Source of the DNA: Sciscionella marina DSM 45152
Lineage (GTDB): Bacteria > Actinomycetota > Actinomycetes > Mycobacteriales > Pseudonocardiaceae
Direction: 5' to 3'
Assembly (NCBI RefSeq): GCF_000379465.1
Contig: NZ_KB905387.1
Location: forward strand, 56,249 to 120,248
DNA: 64,000 nt
Shown here: piece by piece, positions 34,624 to 53,400 of the stretch
Position numbering within the stretch: the first letter of the stretch is position 1
Layout of the letters: each line of letters starts with the position of its first letter
Notes under the pieces: generated by a model
What the model was told of the DNA's origin: nothing
The model's database searches: none
Seen by the model: the letters and a program-made list of their open reading frames with translations, nothing else
Program-made: the position numbers and the translations under genes

Positions 34624-35437
34624 TGTGTCCGGATGCCGTCCACGGGTACCTCGAGCCGTCCGGGTCCGCCGTCGCGGGCAGACCGCATCGGCCTGACTCC
34701 GAGGCAAATTCGCGGTCCGATCCCCTAAGCAACCCCTATTGCCCACACCTTTTTCGAGATCTGGACGACAATCACCGGCACCCACGAGGGTGGAGAACCC
34801 GGGCACCCCCGGTGGATCGGGTGGAGCCCGAATCAAGGCCGAATGGGTGCGGCCACAGGGCCTGACGGTGGACCGAAATTCACTGATAGCAATCCTGCCG
34901 TAGCCCGCTGACCTGGTAATCGTCCCGCGACCGCGGAGCAAGGCCGGGTTTCGGGAGCACACCCGGGCCAAGGTTTCAATACTCTGAGTAGTTTCATGTG
35001 AGCGACCCGGTACATATCGTTATCGGTTTAGACAGAATGGCGTAAACCCACTCGAACACCACTTCCTTGATCGTTTTGACCGGTTCATGCCGCCGGCTCC
35101 ACGGAACACGGTTTGCACCTACCGGTGACAGCATTGATACCAAGGGCGAAAAACATGGCTACAGTAACGCTCCGAGAGAAGATTTCCACCCATATAGCGG
35201 ATTGCGGCCGCAAGCGAACCTGTACTCGGAGACAAGCTCCGGACCATTCATCTGTCGTCGACCCAGTAACGAACAGTAGCGATTTACTCACTGGAGTGCT
35301 GCGACCAGGCGCTTGTCATCGCGTTAGCTGCCAGCTACGTTAGCCATTGCCGAAGAAGCTTACGAAGATCGTTACCGCTCCTTCGTCGACCACGATTCAC
35401 TGATAGTAAGCATGTTCCGCCGAAGAAGGTCACCGAG
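34624..35437. promoter_or_regulatory. Long upstream region of the LAL regulator
   Basis: About 800 bp without a convincing gene and less GC-rich than its surroundings. It contains a TCCCCT/ACCCCT pair at 34721 and 34732 (11 bp apart) and a perfect 12-bp direct repeat ATTCACTGATAG at 34878-34889 and 35395-35406, the second copy just before the regulator start. Short frames at 35.07-35.34 kb look noncoding. Likely a complex promoter region. Confidence 0.5.
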
Positions 35438-38215
35438 ATGGGGGCACCTCTCCGGTGGGGAAATCACTGGGGTGATACGCGCATGGCTTTGGTTGAACGG
35501 GAACAAGTACTAGCCAATTTGATGGAGCTGCTCGACGACAGTCGGCAGGGTAGGGGGACCGTCACCCTGCTGACCGGCGGCATCGCCGGCGGGAAGATCA
35601 GCCTGCTGCGCCGGTTCGCCGAGCAGGCGAATGACTCCGGCGCACTGGTGCTCAGTGCCTATGGCGCCGCCGCGGAGGAGGACGTCCCGCTCGGCATCCT
35701 CGATCAGCTTTTCGGTTCCCCCTTACTACCCCCGGAAACGGCCGCGCAGGGCAGGCGGATCATCAGCTCCGGTACCCAGGCGGACTCCGGCAACGGCCTG
35801 CGCTTCGACGCCCGCGTCGCGCACGGGATCTGTGTGACACTGCTGGAGTTGAGCAGAGAACGGCCGCTGGTCGTGGTGGTCAACGACATGCAGTTCGCGG
35901 ACCGCGCCTCGATGCGCGCCCTGCTCTACGTCCAGCGCCGCATCGGTGCTTCCCGGATCCTGATGATCCTGGCCGAGTGCGCCAGCGCCCGGCCCGTCCG
36001 CTCCCGGCTGCACTCGGAGATCATCCGGCAACCACACGCGCGCCTGCTCCGGGTTCCCCCGCTGTCGGTCAGCGGGGTCGCGAAGGTGCTCGCCGAACAG
36101 CTCGGCCCGGACGTGGCCAGCAGGCTCGCCGCGGCGGGCCACCGGCTCACCGGTGGCAATCCCCTGCTCACTCACGCTCTCGCGGACGACTGCGAGACGG
36201 CCGGTGGCACCGAGCTGACCGTGGGCATCGCCTACGAGCAGGCGGTGCTGGACTGCCTGCACCGGAGTCCGGCGATCCTGGTACGCATCGCCCACGTGAT
36301 GGCCGCGCTCGATGGCAAGGGCGACCTCGAGGACCTGGCACAGATCCTGCAACGGGACCAGGGCACCGTGAGCGCGGCGGCCGACATCCTGGAACACAGC
36401 GGGCTGATCGAGCACAACCGATACCGTCACCCGCGCGCGGGCGCGGTGGTGCGCCGCGAACTTCCCGAGGGCCGGGCACGGGCACTCAACCTCGATATCG
36501 CCCTGCGCCTGCACCAAACGGGCAAGCCGGACACGGTGGTCGCGGATTTCCTGCTCCGCGCCGAGGAGGCCGGCGCGTGGTCGCTTCCGGTGCTGTGGAA
36601 CGCCGCGCACGAAGCGCTGCGGGAGAACCGCCCGGCGGACGCGGTCGCCTACCTGAGCCTGCCGAAACGGGAGAACATGCCCGCCTTCGATGCCACGGCC
36701 TTCACCGCCCGGCTGGCGCAGGTCCACAGCCGGACGAATCCACCGGCCGCGGCGGACCAGCTCGGTCCGCTCGGCGAATCCTTCGAGCGTGGTCAGCTCA
36801 ACGGCCAGCACACCGCCGACTACCTCCACTCGCTGCTCTGGCACGGCAGGCTCGACCAGGCCTGCACCGTGCTGAGCTCCCCCGCGGCGGCGCACCTCGC
36901 GCGCAGCCCGTGGGTGCGGGCGTGGTTCCCCGAGGTGGCACTGGAAAGCGAACGCCGCACGGCCGAAGGCCAGGACGCGCATTCGGTGCAGCCACCGCCG
37001 CTTGCGCAGTTCGCAGAGCACCGGGAAAAGACCCTGATCGGCGCCGAGCAGGTGCTGGAGAGCTGCTGGCTGATCGAGGCACCGCAGCTGGAGAAGGTCC
37101 TTCCCGCACTGCAAGCGCTGACCACGGCCGGTCAGCCGCACCGGGCAGCTCGCTGGTGCGAGGAGCTGCTCGGCATGCCCGCGGTGCAGTCCGCACCCAC
37201 CCTGCACGCGGTGATCACCGATGCGCTCGCCGCGATCGCGCTGCGGCTCGGTGATCTTCCCGAAGCCGAACGGTACGCCCGGCAGGCGCTGACCATCCTG
37301 CCCGCGCAGAGCTGGGGAACGTTGATCGGCATGCCGGTCGCGCACCTGGTGGACGCGCTGACCAGGATGGCCCGGTATGAGGAGGCCGCCGCCGAGCTCA
37401 AGCGCGACCTCCCGAGCAGCATCCGGCAGACCGGATTCTGGTTGCAGTACCTCAACGCCCGCGCCAACCACGACCTTGCCACCGGTCGGCTGCACGCCGC
37501 GCTGGAGGACTTCGCCACCGTGCGCAGGCTGGCCCAGCACTGGGGCCTGGACCACCCGGAACTCGTCCCGTGGCGCCTCGGTGCCGCGAAGGCGAACTCC
37601 CGGCTCGGGCGCACCGATCGGGCCCGCGCCCTGCTGCGCGAACAACTCGAACTCTGCGGGGAACACGACGTTCGCGCCCATGCCGCCTGCCTGCGCGCCC
37701 TCGCGGAGGTCAGCGAATTCAAAGAGCGGATGGCGATGCTCCACACGGCCGCGGACGAACTGCAGAACTGCGACGACCGCTACGAACTCGCACACGTGCT
37801 CGCCACGCTCAGCGAAAGCGCCCAGATGCTCGGCGATTACAACCGGGCCCGGACCACGCAACGGCGCGCCGTGCAGCTGGCCAAGGCCTGCGGCGCCGAA
37901 CCACTGTGGCGCAACCTGACCCCGGCCGGTACCGCACCGATCGCCCCCGAGTACCCGGCCGAGGACACCGCCGTCAACCCGTCCGCGCTCAGCGCCGCCG
38001 AGCAGCGGGTGGCCTCTCTTGCCTCGCTCGGGCACACCAACCGCGAGATCTCCCGCAAGCTCTATATCACGGTCAGCACCGTGGAACAGCACCTCACCAG
38101 GGTGTACCGGAAGCTGAATATCCAGCGCCGCACCGAATTGCCGAGCGGACACCGGTGGCTCCCTGGCACAAGTGAGAGGGAGCAGCTGCCGCGTCCTCAA
38201 GCGGTGTCCTGGTAG
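35438..38215 (+). CDS. LAL-type (large ATP-binding LuxR) pathway regulator
   Basis: 925 residues from ATG at 35438; ATG at 35483 (ALVEREQVLANLMELL) is an alternative. An N-terminal AAA-type domain has a degenerate Walker A, GGIAGGKIS (A for the third Gly position, Ile after Lys), and a Walker B-like RPLVVVVND. A long helical TPR-like middle follows. The C-terminal LuxR helix-turn-helix is at about 848-903 (LSAAEQRVASLASLGHTNRE, ISRKLYITVSTVEQHLTRVY). LAL proteins are cluster-situated activators of macrolide and polyene genes. Codon 96 is TTA (35723-35725), suggesting bldA control. Convergent with the PKS operon. Confidence 0.93.
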   Translation: MGAPLRWGNHWGDTRMALVEREQVLANLMELLDDSRQGRGTVTLLTGGIAGGKISLLRRFAEQANDSGALVLSAYGAAAEEDVPLGILDQLFGSPLLPPETAAQGRRIISSGTQADSGNGLRFDARVAHGICVTLLELSRERPLVVVVNDMQFADRASMRALLYVQRRIGASRILMILAECASARPVRSRLHSEIIRQPHARLLRVPPLSVSGVAKVLAEQLGPDVASRLAAAGHRLTGGNPLLTHALADDCETAGGTELTVGIAYEQAVLDCLHRSPAILVRIAHVMAALDGKGDLEDLAQILQRDQGTVSAAADILEHSGLIEHNRYRHPRAGAVVRRELPEGRARALNLDIALRLHQTGKPDTVVADFLLRAEEAGAWSLPVLWNAAHEALRENRPADAVAYLSLPKRENMPAFDATAFTARLAQVHSRTNPPAAADQLGPLGESFERGQLNGQHTADYLHSLLWHGRLDQACTVLSSPAAAHLARSPWVRAWFPEVALESERRTAEGQDAHSVQPPPLAQFAEHREKTLIGAEQVLESCWLIEAPQLEKVLPALQALTTAGQPHRAARWCEELLGMPAVQSAPTLHAVITDALAAIALRLGDLPEAERYARQALTILPAQSWGTLIGMPVAHLVDALTRMARYEEAAAELKRDLPSSIRQTGFWLQYLNARANHDLATGRLHAALEDFATVRRLAQHWGLDHPELVPWRLGAAKANSRLGRTDRARALLREQLELCGEHDVRAHAACLRALAEVSEFKERMAMLHTAADELQNCDDRYELAHVLATLSESAQMLGDYNRARTTQRRAVQLAKACGAEPLWRNLTPAGTAPIAPEYPAEDTAVNPSALSAAEQRVASLASLGHTNREISRKLYITVSTVEQHLTRVYRKLNIQRRTELPSGHRWLPGTSEREQLPRPQAVSW

Positions 38216-38370
38216 CAGCCCGCTGAATCAGCGCATCCGCGCGCGAGCACGGCGCTGGATCGTCATGGCGCGCATCCACCACGCCAACGGCGGACTCACC
38301 GCGCCGGACGACCATGATCCGCGCTCGGCGGACCGCATCCTCGAACGATGTCCGGCCGCGGTCCCGACAT

Positions 38371-44453
<6,083 letters not shown>

Positions 44454-44454
<1 letters not shown>

Positions 44455-47400
44455 CAAGAGATCCCCAGTTCTTTGCCGATGAACTCGAACATTTCCTCGT
44501 CGCTTGCCGCGGAGATCCGGCCGGCGACGTCGTCCTCGCCCACCTGCTCGATATCAGAGCCGGCGAGCAGGGCGGTGAGCCGCTCGCGGATCTGCCCGCG
44601 CAGCTCTCCGCCGGCCGCGGTGAGCGTGGCCTCCAGCCGGTCCAGCTCGGCCAGCACCGGGTGCATCGCCGCTTCTTCCGGCGCCAGCTCGGTATCCAGG
44701 TACTCCACCAACGCGTTCGCCGTGGGGTAGTCGAAGACCAAGGTGGCGGGCAGCCGGATCCCGGTCGCCGCGCCCAGCCGGTTGCGCATGTCCACCGCGG
44801 TCAGCGAATCGAAGCCGAGCTCGGTGAACGCCGCGCCCGGGTCGATGTCGGTTCCCGGGGCGAAGCCGAGCACCCTGGCCACCTCGGTGAGCACCAGATC
44901 GGTGAGCAACCGGGTGCGCTCGGCGACGGTCATCGGGGCCAGGCGCTGGCGCAGTTCCCCGGCCACGGCCGCCGAGGCGGACGCCGCGGATCGCAGTGCG
45001 GTGCTCGGCCGGATCAGCCCGCGCAGCAGGGCCGGGACCTCGGCGGAACGGGACCGCAGCCCGGCGAGGTCGAGCTTCGCGGGCACCAGCACCGCCGCAC
45101 CATGCGCGCGGGCCGTGTCGAACAGCGCGAGCCCCTCGGTGGCGCTCAGCCCGGCCCCGGAGGCGGCCAGCCGCGCCCGGTCGCTCGTGCCGAGGTCCTC
45201 GGTGAGCGTGCTGGTCTGCGCCCACAGTCCCCACGCCATCGAGCATGCGGGCAGCCCGTTCGCCGCGCGATGGCGGGCCAGCGCGTCCAGGAAGGTGTTG
45301 GCCGCGGCGTAGTTGGCCTGGCCGGGCGCGCCGAACACGCCACCGGCCGAGGAGAACAGGATGAACTCGGCCAGGTCGTGATCCTTGGTGAGCTCGTGCA
45401 GGTTCCACGCCGCGTCCACCTTCGGCGCCAGCACCCGGGCCAGCTGGTCCTGGGTCAGGTTGGTGACCACGGCATCCTCGAGCACCCCTGCGGTGTGCAG
45501 CACCGCGGTCAGCGGGTGTGCGGTGGGCAGGTCACCGAGCAGCGCGGCAAGTGCCTCCCGATCGGCGGTGTCGCACGCGGACACGGTCACCGTGGCCCCG
45601 AGCGCGGTGAGCTCGGCGCGCAGATCCTGCGCACCGGGTGCCGCGAGCCCGGAGCGGGATGTGAGCAGCAGGTGCCGCGCCCCGGAAGCGACCAGGTGCC
45701 GGGCGACGAGCGCACCGAGCACACCGGTGCCGCCAGTGATAAGCACGGTGCCATCCGGATCGAACTCCCGCGGCACGGTGTCCGGTTCCGGGGTCCTGGT
45801 CAGCCGGGGAGCCAGCGCGGAACCCTTGCGCAGCACCAGTTCCGGTTCGGCGCTGGACAGGAACGCAGGCAGCGCGCCCAGTGATTCGGCGGTACCGTCC
45901 AGGTCGATCAGCGCGAACCGGTCCTCGTGTTCGGACTGCGCGGACCGGGCGAGGCCCCAGACCGGGGCGGTGGCCAGGTCGGCCGCATCCGGCCCGGCGG
46001 CCAAGCTGGTGATCAGCACCAGCTTGGCGGCAGTCAATTCCTCGGCGGCCAGCCAGGACTGGATCAGCTCCAGCGCGTCCCCGGTCGCGGATCCATGCGC
46101 CGCTCCCGGGGTGGCCAGCACCAGCTCGGGGGCGGGTGTCCCGTCCCGCACCGCCTCGGCGAGGGCGGCGACGTCGGCATACCCGGTGCTGTCCGGGAAG
46201 GCGTCCGCCACCGCGTGACGGACAGGGCCGAGCAGCGCAACGGTGCCCGGTGTTGCCGTCGACGGTGCGACCTTCGCCCAGTCCAGCCCGAACAACGTGT
46301 CGTTGGCGGCGACCACGGCCGCGCCGAGGGACCCGGGGTCCACCTCCGCGGATTCCAGCGCCTCGATCTCGGCCACCGGAGCCCCGGTCGGATCAGCGAG
46401 CCGCACCGCGACGATGTTCTTCGCCGCAGGGGTGAGCTTGGCGCGCACCGTGCTCGCGCCGACCGCGTGCAACCGCACCCCGCCCCACGAGAACGGCAGC
46501 CGCATCAGGTCCGGGTTCTCGCTCGGGGTGACGAACTCACCGAGGGACATGGCATGCAGCACCGCGTCCAGCAGGGCCGGATGCACCCCGAAACCTTCGG
46601 TGTCCTCGCGCACCGGCTCAGGCAGCGTGACCTCGGCATAGATGTCGGTGCCGTCCCGCCACGCGGCGCGCAGCCCCTGGAACGCCGGGCCGTAGTCGAA
46701 GCCGGTCTCGGCGAGCTCAGCGTAGAGTCCGTCCAGCTCGATCGACTCGGCACCGGGCGGTGGCCAGACGGACAGCGCGAAGTCGGCCGCGGGCACGCTC
46801 GAGCGCAGCATGCCGGTGGCGTGCTGCTGCCATTCGCCCGCGCTCTGTTCCTCGGCGCTGCGCGAGCGAATGTCCACCCGCCGCGTCCCCGGCTCCCCGG
46901 TCTCGGCGACCACCACCTGCAGCGCCACGGTGCCGCGGGCGGGCAGCATCAGCGGGCTCTGCATGGTCAGCTCGTCCAGGTGCGGGTGTCCAGTGTGCGC
47001 CCCGGCGTACAGCGCGAGCTCCAGCAGCGCCGTGCCGGGAAGCAGCGGATCCCCGTGCACCGCGTGATCGGCCAGCCAGGGGTGCTCGTGCAGCGAGAGC
47101 CGTCCGGTGAACAGGTGCAGGCCGCTGTCGGGCACATCGGTGGTTCCGGTCAGGATCGGGTGCGTGGTGTGGTCGAGCCCGAGCCGCGCGCCCGTGGCCG
47201 CCGGAGGACCGGGGGTCAGCCAGTACGACTGGTGCTGGAACGCATAGGTGGGCAGGGCAAGCTTGCGCGCGCCGTGACGCTGGTAGAACGCCGACCAATC
47301 CACCCTGCCGCCGTGCGCCGCGAGCTCGGCAGCGGAGGTGAGGAACCGCCGCTGACCGCCGTCCCTGGCCAGGGTGGTCAGCACCGGGACCGCGCGCTGC

Positions 47401-50400
47401 TCGACGGTGGCCGCCGCGTCGGCGAGCGGTCCGCTGAGCATCGGGTGCGGGCTGACCTCGACCAGATGCGTGAAGCCCTGTTCGAGGGTGGCGAGCACGG
47501 TGGGATAGAAGCGCACCGGGTTCTTCGTGTTCGCGAACCAGTACTCACCGGTGAGCATTGCGGTATCGATCGCCTCGCCGAGCATCGAGGAGTAGAACGG
47601 CAGCTCGGTGCTGACCGGGCTGATCGAGGTCAACGCGGTGGTGATCTCCTGCTCACAGGACAACACGCTCGGGTGGTGTGAGGCGAAGGTGACGTCGACC
47701 CGCCGGTAGTGCACCTCCTCGCGTTCGCAGACCGCGCCCAGTTCGTCCAGCGACGCACCGTCCCCGGCCACGATCACCTGGGACGGGCCGTTGTACACCG
47801 CGACCGTCAGCTTCGGCTGCCACGGTTCGAGCAGCTCGGCGGCCCGCTCCGGGGGCACCAGCAGCGAGGCCATCCCGCCGGTGCCTTCCAGCGCGCGCAG
47901 CGCCTTGGCGCGCAGGGCGACCACTCTGGCGCTGTCCGCAAGGGACAGCGCCCCGGCCACGGTGGCCGCGGCGATCTCACCCTGGGAATGGCCGATCACC
48001 CCGGCGGGCTCCACCCCGTAGTCGCGCCACAACTCGGCAAGGGAAACCATCATCGCCCACAGCGCGGGCTGCACCACGTCCACTCGCTGGAGCGCGGATT
48101 CGTCGTCGAGCACGTCGAATACGGACCAGTCCACGAACTCGGAAAGCGCCGCATCGCAGTCGCGCAGCCGGGCGGCGAACGCCGGTTCCCGCTCGGCGAG
48201 CTCACGGCCCATCCCGAGCCACTGACCGCCCTGGCCGGGGAACACCATCAACACCCGAGGGGTCCCCGAACCGGTGCCGGTCACCACGTTCTGGTCGGCG
48301 CCCTCGGCCAGTTCGGTCAGTCCGGCGAGCAGTTCGTCCCGGTCCTCGGCGAGCACCGCGCCCCGGCTGGCGAAGGCGCTGCGCCCGGACACCAGCGAGT
48401 GACCGAGGTCCACCAGCCGCAGCTTCGGATCGGCGAGCACCCGTTCGTGCAGCCGCCGGGCCTGGTCCCGTAGCGCTTGCGGAGTTTTCCCGGACAGCAG
48501 CGCCGCGACGATCGGGGCATCCTCGGCGGCCTCGTCCGCGGCCGTGCTTTCCGGGGCCTGTTCCAGGACCACGTGCGCGTTCGTTCCGCTGATCCCGAAG
48601 GAGGACACCGCGGCGCGGCGCGGAGCTCCGGTTTCCGGCCAGGCCAGGGATTCCTGCAGCAGCCGCACGCCTCCGTCCGCCCAGTCCACCTTGCCGCTGG
48701 GCTCATGCGCGTGCAGCGTCTTCGGCAGCACACCGGCCCGCAACGCCTGCACTGTCTTGATCAGCCCGCCGATTCCCGCCGCACCCTGTGCGTGGCCGAT
48801 ATTGGACTTCAGCGAGCCGAGCCACAGCGGCCGGTCCCCGGGACGGTCGGCGCCGTACGTGGCCTGCAGCGCCTGCACCTCGATCGGGTCGCCGAGCGGG
48901 GTTCCGGTGCCATGCGCTTCCACGGTATCCACCTCGGCACCAGTGAGCCCGGCATTGGCCAGCGCTTGCCGGATCACCCGCTGCTGGGAGGGGCCGTTCG
49001 GCGCGGAGATCCCGTTCGAGGCCCCATCCTGGTTCACCGCCGAGCCCCGGACAAGCGCCAGCACCGGGTGCCCGAGCCGGCGCGCCTCGGAGAGCCGTTC
49101 CAGCACCACGACCCCGGCTCCCTCGGCCGCGCCGAACCCGTCGGCGTGCTCGGAGAACGCCTTGCAGCGCCCGTCCACCGCAAGGGCGCGCTGGCGGCTG
49201 AAGAACACGAAGGCGTCCGGGGTCGGCGTGACGTGCACCCCGGCGGCAAGCGCGAGCGAGCACTCGCCCGCGCTCAGCGCCCGCGCGGCCAGATGCAGGG
49301 CGACCAGCGAGGAAGAACAGGCTGTGTCGATGCTCATCGAGGGGCCTTCGAAACCGAAGGTGTAGGAAACCCGGCCGGACACCACGCTGCCCGCCGCCCC
49401 GGTGCTCAGGTGGCCTTCGACCTCGTCGGGGATATCGCCGATACCGGTGCCGTAGGTGGCTCCCATGACCCCGGCAAACACCCCGGTCGGACTGCCGCGC
49501 AGCCCGACCGGATCGATACCCGCCGCCTCGATGGCCTCCCACGAAGTCTCGAGCAGCAGCCGCTGTTGCGGGTCGGTGGCCAGCGCCTCGCGCGGCGAGA
49601 TACCGAAGAACTCGGCGTCGAAATCCCCCGCGTCGTACAGGAAACCGCCACGGGTGGTGTAGCACTTACCCGAGCGGTCGGGGTCCGGGTCGTACATCCC
49701 GGCGATGTCCCAACCGCGGTTGTCCGGGAACTCACCGATCGCATCGGCGCCGTCCAAAACCAGCTGCCACAGCCCTTCCGGGGTGCGGACCTCGCCGGGG
49801 AACCGACAGGCCATCGAGACCACGGCGATCGGATCGTCCGCGGCAGCCGTGGGTTGCGCGGACCGAGCCATGGGCGCGGTATCCGCGCCGAACAGCTGCT
49901 CGGCCAGGTGCGCGGCCAGCACCCTCGGGTTCGGGTAGTCGAAGATCAGCGTGGCGGGCAACCGCAGTCCGGTCGCCGCATCCAGTGCATTGCGCAGCTC
50001 CACCGCGGTCAGCGAATCGAACCCGAGCTCGCTGAACGCGCTGTGCTCCTCGATATCGGCGCCGGATTCATGCCCGAGGACCACGGCGACCTGGGCGCGC
50101 ACCAGTTCGGCGAGCGCGGGAATCCGCTCACCGGGTTCGAGCCCGGCAAAGTCCCCGGACGGCGTGGCCGCCTGACTGGCTGCCCCGGTTGCGCGGCGCA
50201 GCGGAGTGCGCACCTGCCCGCGCAGCAGCGGAGGCAGTTCGGGGGCGGCCCGCAGCGCGGCACGGTCCAGGCGCATCGGCACCAGCAGCGCCCGGTCACT
50301 GGCGCAGCCGAGGTCGAACAGCCGCAGGCCCTCGGTGACCTCGAGTTCGGTGACCCCGGATCGCGCGATGCGCTCGTGCTCGGCTTCGCTGAGGTTCGCG

Positions 50401-53400
50401 GTCATACCACCGGTGCGCGCCCAGGAGCCCCACGCCAGCGAATGCGCGGGCACCCCGGCGGCCCGGCGATGCTGGGCGAGCGCGTCCAGAAAGGCGTTCG
50501 CCGCGGCGTAGTTGGCCTGGCCGGGGTTGCCGAACACCCCGGAGGCCGAGGAGAACAGCACGAACTGCTCCACGTCCGCGCTCAGTTCGTGCAGGTGCGC
50601 GGCCGCGTCCACCTTGGGCGCGAGCACCCGGTGCAGCTGCTCGGGCGAGAGTCCGGTGACCAGTCCGTCCTCGAGCACTCCCGCGGTGTGCACCAGACCG
50701 GTGATCGGGTAGCGGGACAGCACATCCGCCAGTGCGGCGCGGTCGGTGACATCGGCGGCGACCAGGTCCACGCGCGCCCCGAGCCCGCTCAGTTCGGCGC
50801 GCAGTTCCCCGGCACCGGAGGCAGCCGGGCCGCGGCGGGAGAGCAACACCAGGTGCCGCACCCCGTACTCGGCGACCAGGTGCCTGGCCACCGCAGCGCC
50901 GAGCTCGCCGGTGCCCCCGGTGATCAGCACCGTACTGTCCGCGGAAAAGCCCGCATCGTCCGATTCGGACACGGTGGCCGGCATGAGGCGCGGAGCGAAC
51001 AGCTGCTCCCCGCGCACCGCGAGCTGGGGCTCCCCGGTGGCCACCGCGGCCAATGGGCCGACCGGCGCGGCATCGGTGTCCAGCAGTACGAACCGGTCCG
51101 GGTTCTCCGATTGCGCGGACCGCAGCAAACCCCACACCGGGGCGTGCACCAGGTCCGGCACGGCATCCTCCGCGGTCACCGCCACCGCGCCCCGGGTGAC
51201 CAGCACCAGGGTGCTGTGGTCCAGCCGGGGGTCGGTCAGCCATGAGCGCACCAGAGTCAGCGCCCGCTCCGCCGCCGCGTGCGCGTCCGGGACGAGCTCA
51301 CCGGAACCGTTGTGGCACAACGACGCGAACACCACATCCGGTGGTTGCTCCGCTCCGGCAACGGCCGAGACATCCAGATAGCGCACCGCCTCCGGCAGCG
51401 TCTCGTGCAGGCCGATCTGGTCCGCGCCGAGCACCCCGATCCGCTCCGGTCGCGGGGCGGGTGCCGGATCGAGTGCGGCCCAGTCGATCTGGAACAGCGA
51501 GTCCGGGCGCGTACCGGAGCGGGGCGCCTCGACGACGATCGCTCGGGTGCACAGCGATTCGGCGGCCAGCACCGGTTCCCCGGCGCCGTCGAACACCGCC
51601 ACCGCCAGCGCGCCCGCCTCGCCGCGGGTCAGCCGGACCCGCAGCTCGGTGGCACCGGTGGCATACAGGGCAACGGTGTGCCAGGCGAACGGCAGTTCGG
51701 CGGTGGCCGCGCCCTCGTTGTCCGCGAACAGGCCGATCCCGTGCAGCGCGGCGTCCAGCAGCGCGGGATGCAGGCCGAAGGTGCCCGCGTCCTCATGGTG
51801 ATCCTCAGGCAGGGCGACCTCGGTGCACACCTCGTCACCGTGACGCCAGGCCGCGCGAACGGAAGCGAACGCGGGCCCGTAGTCCAGCCCGGCATCCGCG
51901 AGTTCGGCATACAGCTCGGTCACCTCGACGGGCGTGGCATCCCGCGGTGGCCAGGACTCCAGCGTGGCGGGTGGCGTGGCCACGTTCGCGGCGAGCCGGC
52001 CGGTGGCGTGCAGCTGCCAGGGCTGTTCGTCCTCGTCCTGTTCCGCCCGCGAATGCACGGTCAGTTCGCGACGGCCCGCCTCGTCCGCGGGACCGGCGAA
52101 GACCTGCAATCGCACCGCGCCGTCCGCGGGCAGCACCAGCGGGGCCGCCAGGGTCAGCTCGGCCAGTTGCCCGGCACCCACGTGCGCACCGACGTGCAGG
52201 GCGATGTCCACATAGGCCGTTGCGGGCAGCAGGACATTGCCCGCCACCACATGTTCGGCGAGCCACGGCGTGGTCGCGGTGGACAGCCGCCCGGTGAACA
52301 GGAAGCCGTCTCCGCCCGCGATTCCGGTCGCCGCGCCGAGCAGCGGATGCCCAGCGCTGCCAAGGCCCGCGGTGGCCACATTCGCGCCCGAGTCCTGCGC
52401 GTCCAGCCAGTACCGCTTGTGCTGGAAGGCGTACGTGGGCAGCTCGGCGGTCGCGCGGGCGGGCAGCCACGCGCTCAGGCCCGGGGTGGCAGCGGTCCGG
52501 GTGTGCAGGACGGCCAGCGCGGCGAGCACGCTGCGTTCCTCGGGCTTCCCGGGGTGTAGCAGCGCGGCCGTGGCGTGCTCCCCGGCCCCGAGGGTGTGCC
52601 CGGCGAGCGTGGTGAGCGTGGTGTCCGGGCCGACCTCCAGGTAACCGGTCACCCCGAGTCCGGCCAGTGTGGCGACGGCGGGCCCGAACCGCACCGCCTC
52701 GCGGATGTGGCGGGCCCAGTAGTCCGGATCGGTGAGCTGCTCCGCGGTGGCGAGCTGCCCGGTCACATTGGACACGATCGGGATGCGCGGCTCGTGGAAG
52801 CTCAGGGTGGCGGCATACTCCCGGAACCGGGCCAGGATCGCCTCGGTGTGCGGGGAATGGAAGGCGTGGGAGACCTTGAGCGTCTTGGTTTTGTGCCCGC
52901 GCGCCGCCCAGGCTTCGGCGATCGCGTGCACGGCGTCGTGGTCCCCGGAGATCACCAGCGAATCGGAGCTGTTCACCGCCGCGATCGACACCGCATCCCG
53001 GTGCTCGGCCAGCAGCGGTTCGATCTCCTCGGTGCTCGCGGCCAGGGTGATCATCGCCCCGGTGGCCGGGAGACCCTGCATGAGCCGGGCGCGGGTCACC
53101 ACCAGACCGGCCGCGTCGGGCAGCGAGAGCACCCCGGCAAGGTGCGCGGCGGTGAGTTCGCCGATCGAGTGGCCGACCAGGAAATCCGGGCGGACACCGA
53201 AGGATTCCAGCAGCCGGTAGAGGGCGACCTCGATCGCGAACAGCGCGGGCTGGGTGTGCTCGGTCTGATACAGCCGCCCGGCCTCAGCGCTGCCCGGTTC
53301 CGCGAATACCAGCGACTTGACCGGCGTGCTGGTGTGCTCGTCCAGCGCGGCACAGGTTTCGTCGAAGGCCGTGGCGAACACGGCGAACGCGTCGTAGAGT

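Noticed and set aside
35067..35343. Two overlapping frames of 70-76 codons upstream of the LAL gene
   Set aside because: No ribosome site, weak codon bias, no family; better explained as promoter DNA.
35726..38200. 824-residue open frame antisense to the LAL regulator
   Set aside because: Same shadow effect; the plus strand has a recognisable AAA domain and LuxR helix-turn-helix.
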